Assembly (NCBI GenBank): GCA_037893225.1 | Contig: JAZGUH010000026.1 | Coordinates: 1,178,001-1,242,000, forward strand | Length of the DNA stretch: 64,000 nt | Direction of reading: 5' to 3' | DNA from: Hippasteria phrygiana | Lineage: Eukaryota; Echinodermata; Asteroidea; Valvatida; Goniasteridae | Shown here: positions 46,863-61,697 of the stretch, in pieces | Layout of the letters: the number at the start of each line of letters is the position of its first letter | Position numbering within the stretch: position 1 is the first letter of the stretch | Notes under the pieces: model-generated | Databases searched by the model: none | What the model saw: only the letters and a program-made list of their open reading frames with translations | Told to the model about the DNA's origin: nothing | Position numbers and translations under genes: made by a program

Positions 46863-47786
46863 ATTCATTCAAAATTACCGAGTCAGTTTCCCATGTGGTT
46901 TTCCTAAGGAAATTACTTCAACAAAGATGAGCTGTAATCAATTCAAAACACATTCCATGTGCTGAACACTTTCCTAGAACAAGGTAATACTGAAAGACTT
47001 TTAATCTGTGATTATATACAAATCACAGCCTAAACCCAGAATAAGTTAAGAAGCGTAAAGTTCAGATTGTGATCTCCAGCTAATTAATTAAATTCCTCTA
47101 GTTTTATCAGATGCTAGTCGCAAGGCGCCGATGAATGAAAAACAAGCCCATTCAACTGTCGTTTCAGAGAAAATTCTCCCTCATGCCTGTACTTAATAAA
47201 GACTAAAGTGTTAACCCATTTGCCATTGAAGTGCCTTCTATACAATCTACAATCTACAGTTCTCTCATTTCCAAGAAAAAACTATCCCATTATCCCACCC
47301 ATCCTCTTCCATATAATTAGGGCTTCAATAACTCTTTAGTACTTGTCTCCCTGGTCATTTTGTGATGTGGGGAGATGTTGATCTTTCACAAGTCACTGTC
47401 CTTTCTCTCCCAGGTTGGGTTTAAGCCTCCACCATTATTGTTCCTATTTAAACCACAAGCTTCCTGTTGCCAGGTATGTATTTGCTACCTGTGCGGTGAA
47501 GTCTGGCACCTGATGACCCCTGATTGCCTAATGTGTGGTTTCAGGGGAAAGGGATCTTTAACCGACCTCAATTAATTTATTGGGGGAAAAATGCACCCCA
47601 TGCTCAACTGGATTTGGTGTTCCAGGAGCCGTGATTGTCACTCTTTTGACAGGTCAATAACTTAACGAATGAAGATTTTAGAGTTCAACTACGAGGTGTG
47701 TGAAGGAGAATGTCCACTGGAGAACTTCGGTCACTACATTTGGCAGTGGCTCTTCCCCAAAATTGGATGTCAGACAAATGCATTGT

Positions 47787-48183
47787 TGACCAACTCGACC
47801 ACTGAGGCAACTCGATCATAAGACAATGCGACCGTTGTCCCAGTTGCTGTTGAGACAAATCGACGTATTTTCATGAGCGTGCAGGCACTGTGGTGCGGGT
47901 GATGCAGTGGAATTTCGTACGTGTGTCGCGGAGTCGAAAATCGCAGGCGACTCCTCGGTGGAGACGACCGACCGGGCAAGCTGCATGGCCCAGCCCAGTA
48001 GCCACGAGGAACCAGTTGAGATTCAGTACACGCGTGGCACGGCATGCAGGGTACCAACAGACAACTTGTCTCAATTATGACTTCTTTTTTTTCCCCAGTC
48101 AAATGCACAGAGGGTCAAGTTGGTCCGACGGTCGATTTTGTCTCAACAGTCGAGTTGATCAATGGTCGAGTTGGTCGAGCACC
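47787..48183. mobile_element. Inverted-repeat element, GACCAACTCGACCA ends
   Basis: TTGACCAACTCGACCACTGA at the left and TGGTCGAGTTGGTCGAGC at the right; inner arms TGTTGAGACAAATCGACG / CGATTTTGTCTCAACA also pair. Confidence 0.7.
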
Positions 48184-48681
48184 TTGAAATTGTTCTCGGA
48201 GGTTTTCCTACCCCGATTCTTTGCTCAAATTTTCTTCCCTATCTTGTCTCAATTAGAGACTGGGCCCTGGCACTAATGTGATACAGCTGTCAAGGATAAT
48301 ATCAGTAATTAAACTGAAAAATGAAACCAAAGTTTTTTATAAACTGTACAAGTTTCTTTTCCAACAAACAAAATTCAGGTTTTGACAAGACCTTGCCGTA
48401 CATGTATGCATAGCCAAATTTAAAGCAATAGTTGAATTATTTGAAATGTGACTTAATATGCTCAGAGTAGAATGGTTTGTTATACAAAAACCGATGTCCA
48501 AGTTTCAGCATCACTCATCTACAGAATATACCTGGTACTCGGCAGCTTCCATGACAATGCTTGTATTTTTTTCCTAATACTAGGTTATAGTGGGTTCCTT
48601 TAAATATTCAGGTTGAATGAACTTGTCCAAAGCCTTGTGTCTGTGTTCAGGATCCCCTGTTTGTAATTGCCTTTGCAATTT

Positions 48682-49199
48682 AAAGGTAGTATAATTTTTT
48701 TTTTTAAATGAATGAATTTGGGGGTTAGTATTTTGTAGCAACTACTGTAACACTGATCCGTTTAAAGATTTGTGTGCATAGATGCTGGGCAAACGAAGAG
48801 AAGAAAAAAATGCTGTTCTTATAGTCTGGTTCCCTGACCCTACTTCAGACAGAACGGAGCAATTTATAGACGTCAGGGAATTATCAGGTCAGGGAACCAG
48901 ACTAGCAAGCTTTACACCCGTTCACCGATTGAAAACAAAATGAGGAATAACTCAATTTGGTAACTTGGGGGCATTATTTGAAAAGAAGTCCGATTCTTTT
49001 TCCCCAACAATGATCGGCCGACCATTATTGGAGATCGATACACTTTCCTTAAAAATGACAGCACACCAGTTGCATTGATTTCACATGATGCTTGAGACTT
49101 ATTACATGTATTTACTTTACTTAGTCAAGTAAGGTATTTTATAATAATTCAGTAGTTTTGGACTCGGATGTTTTGCAAATGTTAGATACTACCTTTAAG
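48682..49199. mobile_element. Palindromic-core MITE family member
   Basis: TAAAGGTAGTATA to ATACTACCTTTA, with TTGGGGGTTAGTATTTTGTA, core TGATCGGCCGACCATTATTG and a nested 83-bp palindrome at 48822-48904. Confidence 0.8.
48822..48904. mobile_element. 83-bp palindromic element, TAGTCTGGTTCCCTGAC ends
   Basis: TAGTCTGGTTCCCTGACC and GGTCAGGGAACCAGACTA are perfect inverted ends. Relatives at 15953-16031, 57667-57731, 58593-58668 and 58710-58782, all inside the larger MITE family. Confidence 0.85.
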
Positions 49200-50225
49200 C
49201 TGCAGTCATCAATCACACAAAATGTCTTATGCTCTGGTGAGTCAATACCTGGCTGGCTAATTCTTGGAAGTCCCTGAAGACCACAAGGTGAAACGTGGGG
49301 TAACATATCTGTCACTGGCTCCACAGACAATTTGCGGCTGTCATTGGAACTTGCCTTCTTTATTGTTCATCCATTATTCTTTATCATCGTCCATTTGTGT
49401 CTGGGGTCATTTGACTTTATCATTCAATGATCCATCTTACTTTGCCTTTAAATGCTAGAAGACTTGTACATGGTGTGTGTCCAAAATAGACAGGTGCCTT
49501 GATTGTTAGCTCCATGATGCTCTATGACAGGAACATAAGATACTAAGATGGCTACTTTGTGGAAATACCGGTTATTGGTATAAATGTTTATCTGTAGTTG
49601 GGTGTTTATAATATTTCTATAAATGTGATTTTGGGATGTGCTTTTGAGAGAGATTCTGCTAGGATCAGAATGTCAGACCAGAGTCGTAACTTTTATCAAT
49701 ATCTGTAATCACTCTCTTTGAAGTGTGTGACTGTCAAGTCGTAATTTGTTTGTCAAGTTTAAGTTTTTTTGGACAAATTATGATGTTGGTTTTAAGATTT
49801 AAAAGACCTGGAATAAGCCCAACACATTCTCTTCAAAATCTTAAATTAATTCAGGTTTGGTTTTCGTGTGAAAGTGATGACCTGCTCTTATCTAAATAAT
49901 AATAAACAAATCTCAAGTCAAGTGTCCCACTGAAGAGCCTTTTGTGGAGGATGGTCAGATGTTTAATGCACTATTCATTTCAAACATTATTTATTGATAC
50001 TTTTTTTTTCATCTGTTTTCCAGTGCTTCCTAAGTTCTTAGTAATAATTAGTCCCTTTTTACAAATTGAATAATTGCTATGTAGGGCGGTTGAAATCTGG
50101 TTTCTTGACATTTTCTTTTCATTACTGCACTCTTATCCAATCATCTGACAATTTACGGAGTTGTACACAGCCGTGTTAGTCAGTTCAATACAGACAAAAA
50201 ATAATCTAAATTGAAAAAATATGGC

Positions 50226-50288
50226 ATGAGCTTTCGTAGCTACATCATCAGATGAAGTAGCTGTAGATACGAAAGCTTACGCCACATT
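50226..50288. repeat. Inverted repeat GAGCTTTCGTAGCTAC / GTAGATACGAAAGC
   Basis: CATCAGATGAAGTAGCTGTAG flanked by GCATGAGCTTTCGTAGCTAC resembles the ends of Penelope-like elements; no coding remnant nearby. Confidence 0.5.
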
Positions 50289-52195
50289 ATATATATTTTA
50301 GTTAGTCTTTAAAGTGCTACCTTTAATATTTATCCGACAATTTACATCATGCATCTAGTCTATCATCCTTCCTGTGGGTTTAAACTCTCATAGATTTTCA
50401 CCCTCTACATGTTCTATTCATTAATTAACCAAGCCATGCATATGGATGGCCAACTTCCTACCCCAATCATCGCTTCTTGGAAAAACCAACCCACGAAAGG
50501 AGGTCGCGTTATGCTAATGAGTGCCAAGCCCAGGTGAGACCCACAAGCTCATTGGCCAGGGGATTACTCACTGGTAGTGGATATGTGAGCCGGTGCCCGA
50601 TTGGATAGGACTGGCAGGATCTGTGCCTTGATTGGCTGAATTGGGATAGCTCAGTCTTGGAAGGAATACCAATTGACCAGGCTTGAACCCTTTAAATTTA
50701 TTTGTAGTACTTGTTGGTGAGGAGATAATGGTTTTAATATGAGTCACAGGAAGTAGAGGATGGAGTCAAAATATCGTTCTATTTATTCCGGTATTCATTT
50801 TCCAATATGTCTTGAGGGACAAACGCTCGTAATTGTGGTTTCCCTCATTTTTTACAATCACTTTTAGCCTTGAAAGAAATAAATGGCAGGGATTTTGAAA
50901 TATGGAATTTCAATTAGGATTCAAGTCATTTTGTGATGAATATTCACTCATTTCCTGCTGAAAAAAAATGTTGGAGGGAGTAATGTACTAATTGCTGATA
51001 CTACGTCACCCTATCATTTTTGTTTAGGGCATAAGTGAATGAAACAACTATTTTGTATATACCCAAACTGTTCTACATACCTGTTAGTATTGCAGTACAT
51101 TATATATTGACAATTTGCCAAGCATTCAAAGTGTTTGTTTAAGCAAGGCCAATTAAATATTTCAAGTGTAAGTCCCCCCCCCCCCCGTCCCTCTACAAAT
51201 CTTACACTTTGATGTCATTTTTGACAAATTTACCAAAAGAGTTGCGCATCATCCCACAGAAGTGGAAGAATATTCCATCATTGCCATCCGTATCAGAAAT
51301 AGGTAAAGAAAAAACAATTCTCTCGTGATGTTGCCCCGAGATGCTTTTAGTCATCCCTCCTCAGGGCCATGCTTGAAACGGACCCCATCATACAGTTATG
51401 GCGGTAAACCGCTTCATCGCACTAGGTCGACAAACTTTCCCCACACTCCCTGTGCCAAAGCTCAGGAAGAATAGGAGGCGTGCTTTCTGTGCGTTTCATC
51501 CCTCGGACAAATTGACAATTCAGCGCATGAAACTAGGTTAAAGGGGGACAACTTGCCTCGGAAGCCAATTGGGTTAATACAAAAAGCCTGTCCTAGAATT
51601 GCTGTGATTGGAACGATCATTCGGAAGTAGAATAAAATAATGTACACCACGACCATCCCTTGAAAATGACCGTTTGTCTAAAAAAAATCATTGACGAAAG
51701 TCATTTCGGGGTATGGCAGTTTGGTTTGGAAAAGTCGGACCGTTGTAATTCAGAGTGGTGCCCTTGTCACTTTAGCTGCATACAGGCTGCACTCAGAGCG
51801 GCACCAGCCTGAATATATACTTGGTAAATTGAACCTTTTTTGTTGGATTCCGTGATGTTCGTTATGGGGGTTATTTTACGGCATAACTTTGAGGAAGGCA
51901 AGATCCACAATTACAAACTGTTTGATACGTTCCTTTCTTTCATGTGTGGCCAACATTACACAATAATCAGTAGAGGTTATTAGGTTAATAGTCATCAAAA
52001 CAACGTTGAAAGAAATGAATCTGCATTTTTGAATACTTTATTCTTCCATGACTAAACAGAAATACAATGTAGGATTCTGATGTTGTCCAATTGCAACAAC
52101 ACAACACTTTACATGCAGCTGGACCAAAAACTGTCAACACCCATGTGACTATACATGTAGTTACACTACCCTGTCTCCTGCCCCATTTTCTGTAA

Positions 52196-52349
52196 TTAAC
52201 CCTCCTGTTCTCAAGGCCAAAATGGAGCCAGCTACCCTATATATCAAAACCTATCAAGGGACAGGTTGAAACACACACAAACTGTGAGAGTTGGTGTTTA
52301 GAGTTGTTTTTGATAGGCTGTGATAGTTATATTAGTATCAGAGGGTTAA
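52196..52349. mobile_element. piggyBac-like MITE, TTAACCCTCC...GAGGGTTAA
   Basis: TTAA at both edges and complementary CCCTC/GAGGG ends; paralogue of 46588-46739. Confidence 0.8.
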
Positions 52350-53317
52350 TGGCTTGTGTACATTTGAATGACTTGTATACTGCACCTTGTCAAATTTTAT
52401 TGTGTACTTCTCCAAAATAGAACTTGTTCACTCTAGAAAGTTTTAAGAACTATGTTTTTTGGTTTCGAACCCAGATGTTAATATAAAAAATATTGGCACA
52501 TGATCAAAATCAAGTTTGAGATAAGGCTTTGAATCTCACAGTGGGAAAAAAAAACCCACCCCCCCCCAAAAAAACAAACAAACAAAAAAACAACAAAAAA
52601 TCATTGCAAAATAACAACTTTGTTTGGTCACTTAACACACATAATGTGTTGTTGCCTAATTCCGGAACTTATCGGGAACGGAAACTGCCTTTGCCCTTAT
52701 CCCAACATGAGTGCCTGACCCGATTTCAACAATGTTCAGCCAAACTTTGTTGTACTTTGGTCCTCCTCAAGTTCTCATTGCTGTTGAGAACACAAACTAC
52801 ACCTTCTGAAAATAGGGGTAGGTAGGTAGGTAGGGCATTTTTTTGGCCACTTTTTTTTGTGCTGATCATAGGTGTCTACATGTAGTCAAAGTTTAAAGGT
52901 AGTATTTATGTTTTTTTTTTTTTTTTTTTTACTTTTTCCCCGAAAAAAATTTGGTTCGGGACCGTTAAAATAGGGTAGGTAGGGAGGGTATTACCGGAAG
53001 CAGACTTTTTTGGTCTTATCAGAAGCCACCTAGTTTGTGTATAGCAGTAACCTCAACGATACCGCCTAACCTGTCCTCCCTAACCAGTCAAATATGCAAG
53101 AATAATAAACCTATGAAGAAAACTTTGCTGTGCTCCTGCACAATGCTGTGCACAGTAGCTCGATGAAATTAGCCCAGATATATTCGACGTTTGACTACAT
53201 TTGGATCTGGTATTACCATGCAAAATGACACATAAATATGCCTCAATCTCTCCAGCTCGGACATTCTCATGAACACTTCAAAACTGCCCCCAAATGTCCC
53301 AACATCCTACACGTCTC

Positions 53318-53473
53318 TAATCCCATCCCTAACCCTCCAGGGTATTTTGGCTAGAAACCCTGCCAGACGCATCAGATTGCATACTTTGTCACATTGACTT
53401 GTGTGCAGAGTGTAGCAAAGTCAAGCTGTCACCACAGATGCACTGTGCTGCGTCTGGCAGGGTTAGGGTTTTA
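53318..53473 (-). mobile_element. MITE, CCTGCCAGACGC family, copy 2 (inverted)
   Basis: Reverse complement matches 9554-9700 along its length, including GCACAGTGCATCTGTGGTGA. One end is CCATCCCTAACCCTCCAGG, the other GGCAGGGTTAGGGTTTT. Confidence 0.85.
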
Positions 53474-54309
53474 AAGAGAGAAAAGAAAATCAACCCGCCC
53501 TGATTCCATAGGACAGACCCCTCCAATTGGGCTAAACATTCCACCACTCTATGAGTAACATTCACACACTGAGTCACCATCACGGGGCAGTCCTCACTTT
53601 GTGTGCAGTGTATACATCCCCAGCGAGGCCTACATTGTAGGTAAATTTAGACATCCCTGCCACTGAAATAGAAACAGTAGACTAACCGCCCCGTGTGAAT
53701 CACGATTGGTCATGGATGTTTAAGTCCGGGGGCATACCGAATAAAATCAATTGTCGAGAGGCAACTGTGATATAGCTAAGCTTAGCTAGTGGAAGGTGTA
53801 TCTCCTTCGATCTCCTGTATAATATCGAGGGGATGGCTGCCCCGCTAGGCATCCATGAAATGCTGACAGAATTGAAATTCTCCCCAAGCTTTAAGTACTT
53901 GTCTACTCATTGAGCTAGCTCCACAGCTGCCAACATGTCCAAATTCCAGTTGGTAATCAAACCATTGAGGAAATGAGACAACACACTCGCCTCGTCACAT
54001 TGTACAAGATTCTCAAGAACGAGTTGGCCATTAACAAGGATGAATATTGCAAACCTTAAACCAGCAAGAGCTAGACAAACTAATGTTACATAACCAGGTT
54101 AATACCAAAATCATGCAACAGTCCTTCTTTCCCCGAATCAATCGATATGTGGAACACATTATCTCATCCAATCATTTGTGCAACATCCACATTACAACCA
54201 AATTCCAATCATTAATCAGCGGGGCAAATCAGTCTCCCATGAGGATGTTTTGAGGAGGTACAAGCTAACCATGCCATAATTTTAAACTAAATGTACACTG
54301 TGTAAGTAC

Positions 54310-54420
54310 TGTAATAGGTAGTGTACATGCTTGGTCATTGTTGCAATTTTCAGAAATGGACGGATTTGGGGGTTAGTATTTTATAGAAAATATCTTTCAA
54401 AGTTTCAGTAACTAAGAAAT
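54310..54420 (+). mobile_element. Palindromic-core MITE, left-end fragment
   Basis: AGGTAGTGTACATGCTTGG and TTTGGGGGTTAGTATTTTAT match the left arm of 60590-61021; the rest is missing. Confidence 0.65.
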
Positions 54421-57059
54421 GAATACATACGAGTTTTGCAATCTTATTCTGCTTGCTGTCCAAAGAGAACAATATATTCATCCGAAGTTGCAATGGGTAC
54501 CGCCAGTGTCTTATGTTTTTCTCTGTAAACAGAATCGAGTACGAGTACTACAACACTCATCCCCCACATTCAATATGATTTTCCACACCACCTAAGCACA
54601 TAGGGGCAGTTTCAGTTTGAAGAGCAGAGACTCATTTTGTTTTATTATCTGAATTTCTAATCCTCGGGAAATCAATCTTTCAGGGTTGATGGACAAGTTT
54701 AAATAAAGCTCAGTTATGTCGCAATGCACCCTGGCCAGGTGACAAACCGGTTCAACATGCACTGGTGGGATGAATCACCCTTAAAAAAAGGCGGGAAAAC
54801 AACTCGAGCCGGCCAGTCACCTTTCTCTCTTTTTGTCAAAGCAGGAGAGTCATGTCCTCCTTCAGCAGTTGTGGTTTTTGTGGGAAGGGAAAAAAAAAAT
54901 TTCCACAATTTCTTTTGCCATCTGTTATATCATACATGCTTTTCCATAATCCATTCATAAACAAAATCGAACTTGGGTATTTTGGATCAAAGCCAATATT
55001 CCCAAGCATCCCCTGGCCCATTGTGAAAAAAGGTTTTTCTTTTTTATGTAATATAATATTCATTATTCGGAATAAACACCTCAATTAAAAAGATTTTTTT
55101 TTTCACTTGTTCATTAGTGTTTTTGTGGGGAAGGGAAAAACTGTCCTCAATTCCTTGCTATCTGTAATGTCAAAAGTGATATTGCATTCATAAAATGGTA
55201 CCTCAGTAAGTTGGACCAATAATAAATAATAAAATATTCATAATTTCGGATGACAGGCCTACCAAAAGGAAAACGTCTTGAAATACTGCTGCAATTATAT
55301 TGAAATTAAAATTTAAAATAGATTAAAACAAAAACAACAGGTCAATATTAATTATTAAAAGGAATCAGTTCCGTCTTGATTTTTCTTATTTTTTTTCCCC
55401 TTATTTTCTTTTGGAGATATCAAATTTTGCCCTACCCATACCCATTAATTAACACTCCGAATCACCAGGCTGGTTGTAATTTAACTTGCGCCACTCCATG
55501 ACTCATAAGCCAATGATGCTTGATATAAAGACCTCACTCGGTCCTATGGCTCAATGTAGTTTCTTCAGCGAGAGGCCATTTACAGCTAGTTGGGCAAACC
55601 AAACAACCGAGAGACGCCATACCTCAAGTTGCTAGAATTCCAACTTGAAATCCCGGCAGGGAATTTCCAGTCTTTGTCTCCGGATGGAGTCTGTGGAACA
55701 ACTAACAGCCAATGGCATTGTCATTTTTTTTTTTTTTTTGCGGGAGCTGCTATTTGTTTAGGGGGGGGGCTTGTGAATTGAAAGTGAAAGTTTAAATTAG
55801 GGGAAGTCGGTATGAAGCAGAACCCGTAGTATTGCTTTCCTCTTTTATTGCGGCTGCCGATGGTTTTAATAATAACTTGCACAGTGGGCACTCCGTATCC
55901 TCGGGTCGAATGGAAACACAAGAGATTCCATGTATGTGGTTTCCCCCCCCCCCCCCACCCCGACTGTTAAAAAAAATTTAAAATTCATGAATGTTGGGAA
56001 TGCCATGAGTGTATATATTTAGAGCTGAATGGCTGCATTTGGTATAATTCTGTCACAAAGGTCCACCAGGTGCCCCCCCCCCCCCCTGCATCAAAAGATT
56101 GTTCCCGACTTGTACAGAGAAAAAAACTTGCAATTCACCTTGCATGTTTGACTTCCTTTCTGTACAAAGAGCCGACATCCGATGTGTCAAACTGGTATTC
56201 GTATTCATGGAATACGGTACTACAGGGAATCCCAAATTTTATTTCAGCTTTGTGAAAATCAGGACAGCTGATGACCCTCGAAAAAATTTGTAGGTGGAGT
56301 TTATCCGGGAAATATTAATTGAACAAAAACTACTTGTGTCATTGTCAAAGCCTATACTTTAGTTAAAAATTTTTGCCGATTTTGATTCTGGGCTCCGGTA
56401 TTTAAAACTTGCAGCTTAAAAGTAAGTTGTTGTAAAATACATGTCGTGATTTTTATGCGAAGCAAAAGTCTCAAAAATACATACACGTACAACGTATTTT
56501 GGCTGGTAACCTGTTTATCCTAAGCAAATATTTTCCACGCTTAGCGACTTCATGAAATTGGTCCGTACACATGTACTTTGTGTCCCCCACGTTTGTATAA
56601 CCAATTTATGAAGTCAACTTTGAAACCTGCTGAATTGAGCCAATTGAGACAGCCGTATCATATTTGTCAATCAGTCCCTTTCATTTCTAGTTAGTGTCGT
56701 AAGATGGAAATGTCACGGGGATTTTTTGCGTTCCCAACGTGGTATAAACCACCATGTGCTCATTGCTTTCCAAGAGTTTGTAAGGAAAAAATCCACAGGC
56801 TTACTCAGGTGGGACTTGAACCCACGTACTTCCAGAACTGTAAGGTGTTCACAAACCTTACAGAGAGAAACATATAAACTGCAATTTTTTTGCAGGAGCC
56901 CTTACTCTCTTGTCACAAAATTTTCTGCCCCAACATTTCATATGCATTATCTTGACACGGCCACGTACCTGTAGGCTAGGTTCAATTTCTTGAAATTTTA
57001 CGAATATATCGCTTACCAAGACCACAGATTTTACCACTCCAAAGTTTGACATCGTTTGT

Positions 57060-57908
<849 letters not shown>

Positions 57909-58425
57909 CAAAACTAACGCCCTGTCAAAAAATATCTTTCTTCTCATTTCTTCATTTGTTTTCTCCATTTACAGATTCCGTTCCACATAGGACAGCAACA
58001 GATTTAACATTTCAGGCATGTCAGGTACGTATGCACATCAATTTTCCTACAACTCTCGCCTATTCGACTTCAACTGGTAAAATATTCCACCTCCATGGCT
58101 AATGATGTTTTCCACCAGTATTAAATGTACAGATATGCAATCTGTTTTTCTTCTAACATTTTTATTTTAACCAAAAAACCCAACTTTTTTCTATTGTGGG
58201 TGCCTTCAAACACACCCCCCCCCCTCCCCCAAAAAAGGTGTTTTTGTTTTAATTTCTTGGTTGCTTTTGCACATCTAATGCACACAAAGATATGCCCAAA
58301 TGATTGTCGGGCCGCAAATAATTTGATATTTGTAACAATTACTTCATATTAAACTAAACGTGCTTTTCTCGTTCTGTCTCATTTAAAAGTAAATAACATT
58401 TGTGTTGCTAGAAAAATAGCAATTT

Positions 58426-58800
58426 AAAGGTAGTATTGCTTTTGCTGCAATTTTCAGAAATAAATGGATTTGGGGGGGTTAGTATTTTATAGGGTGCTAG
58501 CAAGTACGGTAACAGTGACCTGTTTAAAAGTTATGTGTCCATAGATGCTGAGAAAACAGAGAGAAAAAAAAAAAAAACATGTTCCAGTAGTCTCGTTTCC
58601 TGACCATACTTTAAACAAAACGTAACAATTGATATAGTTGGGGAATTATCAGGTCGGGGAACTAGACTATTTCCAAGGATTGTCGGCCGACAATCATTGG
58701 AAAATTATGTTCTAGTAGTCTGGTTCCCTGATCATTCTTTAGACAAATCAGAGGAATGTATAGATGTCAGGGAACTAGACTATTTCCAACGATGTATCCC
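58426..58800 (+). mobile_element. Palindromic-core MITE, rearranged copy
   Basis: Left end AAAGGTAGTATTGC, TTTGGGGGGGTTAGTATTTT, core GATTGTCGGCCGACAATC at about 58680, and two CTGGTTCCCTGA-type palindromes; right end missing. Confidence 0.7.
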
Positions 58801-60107
58801 TTTAGTTCCCATAGTCATGGATGATTTTGAAGTCTAGACGATGGTTTTTTTTGTACCATGTAATCTTTAGAAATTTCCTAAACATATCTTTTTTTTGGTT
58901 CTGGATATCATAGACACTTTGCCTGGGTGCCAACGCAACACATTCTTGAAAAGTTTGTGGTCTGTCAGGCGTAGGGTGAGCCACAGTTCACAAAGGGGAG
59001 GGGAAAAAAAAGCCGAAAAATGTATGAGCTTAATGTTACCATGCGCCGTTACCGTGGCTGCCTTGAGCTAGCATCACAGCATGTACTTTTTAAAAGCCTT
59101 TGCCAAATGTCATTCCCATGGTAACACAACAAATTTTCATAAGTTTTCCCAAACAATCTGACTTCTGAAGAATATTGATCACCTTCAAGGGAGTTATTCG
59201 TAAAACAAAAAAAGATTCCATGCTTCATTTCTCTGGAAATGAACTAATTTAATTTAATATAATTTTTTCTGTAAACAGGCCTTAGACATAGTTCAATTTT
59301 TATTAGCCATTTTGAGTCACTCCCGTAAAAGGATATGACACGGTGGGAGACAATTTACTGTGAAACATATTTATAACGCAGACTTTACGAGCCTCGAATG
59401 TTCATTCTACCATATTTGTCTCTCTTGCAGGCCACCTAACCCATTATGCAGGACTGCCCCAGCACTTCCGCCCCTAGAATCGATTTTCACCACAAACATT
59501 TAGGCAGCGGGTCTGAAACAAGCCCCCAGGGCAGGCCGGCCCCACTGGCTCCCAATAAAAAGTAAGAAATTCTGTGCATATTTGGGGCATTTTTTCTTGG
59601 AAAGCTGGCTGACCTGCATTTGGGGGATGACCAATGGGAGGGCGGTTTCTCTGTGGCCGAGGGCTGGAGGCTTTGCAGAGCTTTAGAAAAGAAATGTATG
59701 CTCTGTATTTCAAGATACCAGGGTTAGACAAAGCTCGTGAACTACCAGAAGAATTTTGTCCATCCCAGCATGGATGAATATTTTACAATGAAGTAAACTT
59801 GCTTGTAGTTAAAAAAAAAAAATAAAAAATGCAAACCAAAACAAAATCCTGCCTTGCGCCAAGGTTTCTTTACACTTGTTGTATTTGGGTTGAATAAAAC
59901 TCACTGAAAATCCAAACTCGGTTCTTGTCTTTGCGGTGATCACAATGCGTCCGAAAGATTAAATTGAAACATTTCAGGCCTAAACCCTCCTTTGGGTGTT
60001 CTGCTGGGACCATGTTGTATTAAACATTATCCAAAAGCTATAGACCTTATGCGTAGCGGCCATCTTTTTGAGGTATATTTTTATCATTCAAATTTCCTAA
60101 GCAAAGG

Positions 60108-60323
60108 TTAACCCCTCGAGTACGTTTTTTTACGGGAGACGTCGGGGTGTCGCTGCGGCTCTGGCAGCGAAACGGCCACAATGTGTTTGTGCAGTCAAGC
60201 GTAACTTACACAATAATCCAACAATGGATTGAAACTGCACAAACAGCGGCGAATGCCGTCATCCGGCCTGGTGCCACTGTTTTTTTGCGCCATATGGCAT
60301 CTTCCATACGCAAAGGGTTTTAA
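60108..60323. mobile_element. piggyBac-like MITE, TTAACCCCT family, copy 2
   Basis: TTAACCCCTCGAGTACG to ATACGCAAAGGGTTTTAA; shares ACAATAATCCAACAATGGAT with 21652-21873. Confidence 0.8.
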
Positions 60324-60589
60324 CAATGATAGCAAAGAAAATAGCCTCGGAGATGAGAAGTGATAAGCCCGCTGAATCCAACAGAATCCAACCAAAGAGC
60401 ACACTTTGCATTTGATTGACAATATGGGTAATTGTTGGATCTTTTGGGATTCAGTCCGGAAAAGGCTATCAGTCAGCATGCTGTCAGGTTGTTTCATTAG
60501 TTTGGCTGGGTAGTGAGTTCAAACACCTCTTGAGTATCATCTAATTTGTCATCTTCACTGGCAGCAGTGCATTGAGTTTCAGTATTAAT

Positions 60590-61021
60590 AAAGGTGGTAT
60601 ACAACATTTGCTTTTGCTCTTTTCAAAAATGAACAAATTTGGGGGTTAGTATTTTCTAGCAAATACTGTAACACTGACCCGTGTAAAACTTTGTGTGCAT
60701 AATAGATGCTGGGAAAAGAAAGAGAAAAGAAAATGCCGTTCTTGTCTGGTTCTCGCCCTAACTCAGACAAAATGGAGCAATTTATAGACATCAGGGAATT
60801 ATCAGATCGGATAATTTCTTTTTCCCAATGATGGTCGGCCGACAATCACTGGAAATTGATACAAAAATTCCCACTTTTCTAAAAAAATGACAGCACACCA
60901 GGTGCCATGATTTCACAGGACGCTTGAGTGAGACTTTTATTTCCATATAGTCAAGTAAGGTATTTCATAATAATTCAGTAGTTTTATTTTTGATGTTTGC
61001 AAATGTTGTATATTACCTTTA
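60590..61021. mobile_element. Palindromic-core MITE, full copy
   Basis: AAAGGTGGTATACAACATTT to AAATGTTGTATATTACCTTT; core ATGATGGTCGGCCGACAATC at about 60829. Confidence 0.9.
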
Positions 61022-61697
61022 AATAGGAAAACCCCATTCACTGTGTAAGCAATTTGGAACTCACTACGATACAATTCAAAGTTATGTGGAAGTCATTTTT
61101 TAAGCACCCGGCTGGCTCAGATACTTTAAAAATTGACACTGTGTTACCTATGGAGGAAATAGTCGCCATTTTTGCACCGAACTTTGTGTGGTGGAGTCCA
61201 TACTAATTTAACTATCAATAAAGAAATAGAATGAGCATAACCACATTGAAAAAAAAAGGAAGCGTTTACTTGCACAACCTCTTGAACTATGGTGCCTGGG
61301 GTTCCCCCTAAAAAATACCTCCCAAGTTTCAAATGACCATTCAATGCCATGCTTAAGTTTTTATCCTTGACAATGGTTTTTTAGTTCCTGGGTCGTTTCT
61401 GAGTAAAGTGACCAGAGGAAAAATCCCTTTAGGAATGGTTCAAGATCAAATGTTAAATATTTTCCTGTTGTAATTTTTTGCCGGTGTCCCTTTGTAACTT
61501 TGAACTGATGGAATGTTGCTATTGATGTAAAATACAATCAAGGCTCGGTTTATAAGGCAGTAGTAGATTTGGATAAAGTGAATTTCAAGGGCCATTTAGA
61601 TTGTGCAAAACTTGGAGTGTATTAATGTGAACAAAGAATTTTTTACACAGAGTATTAAAGTCAGAGTATTAAAGTTGCATTGTAAATTTGTTCCTGT

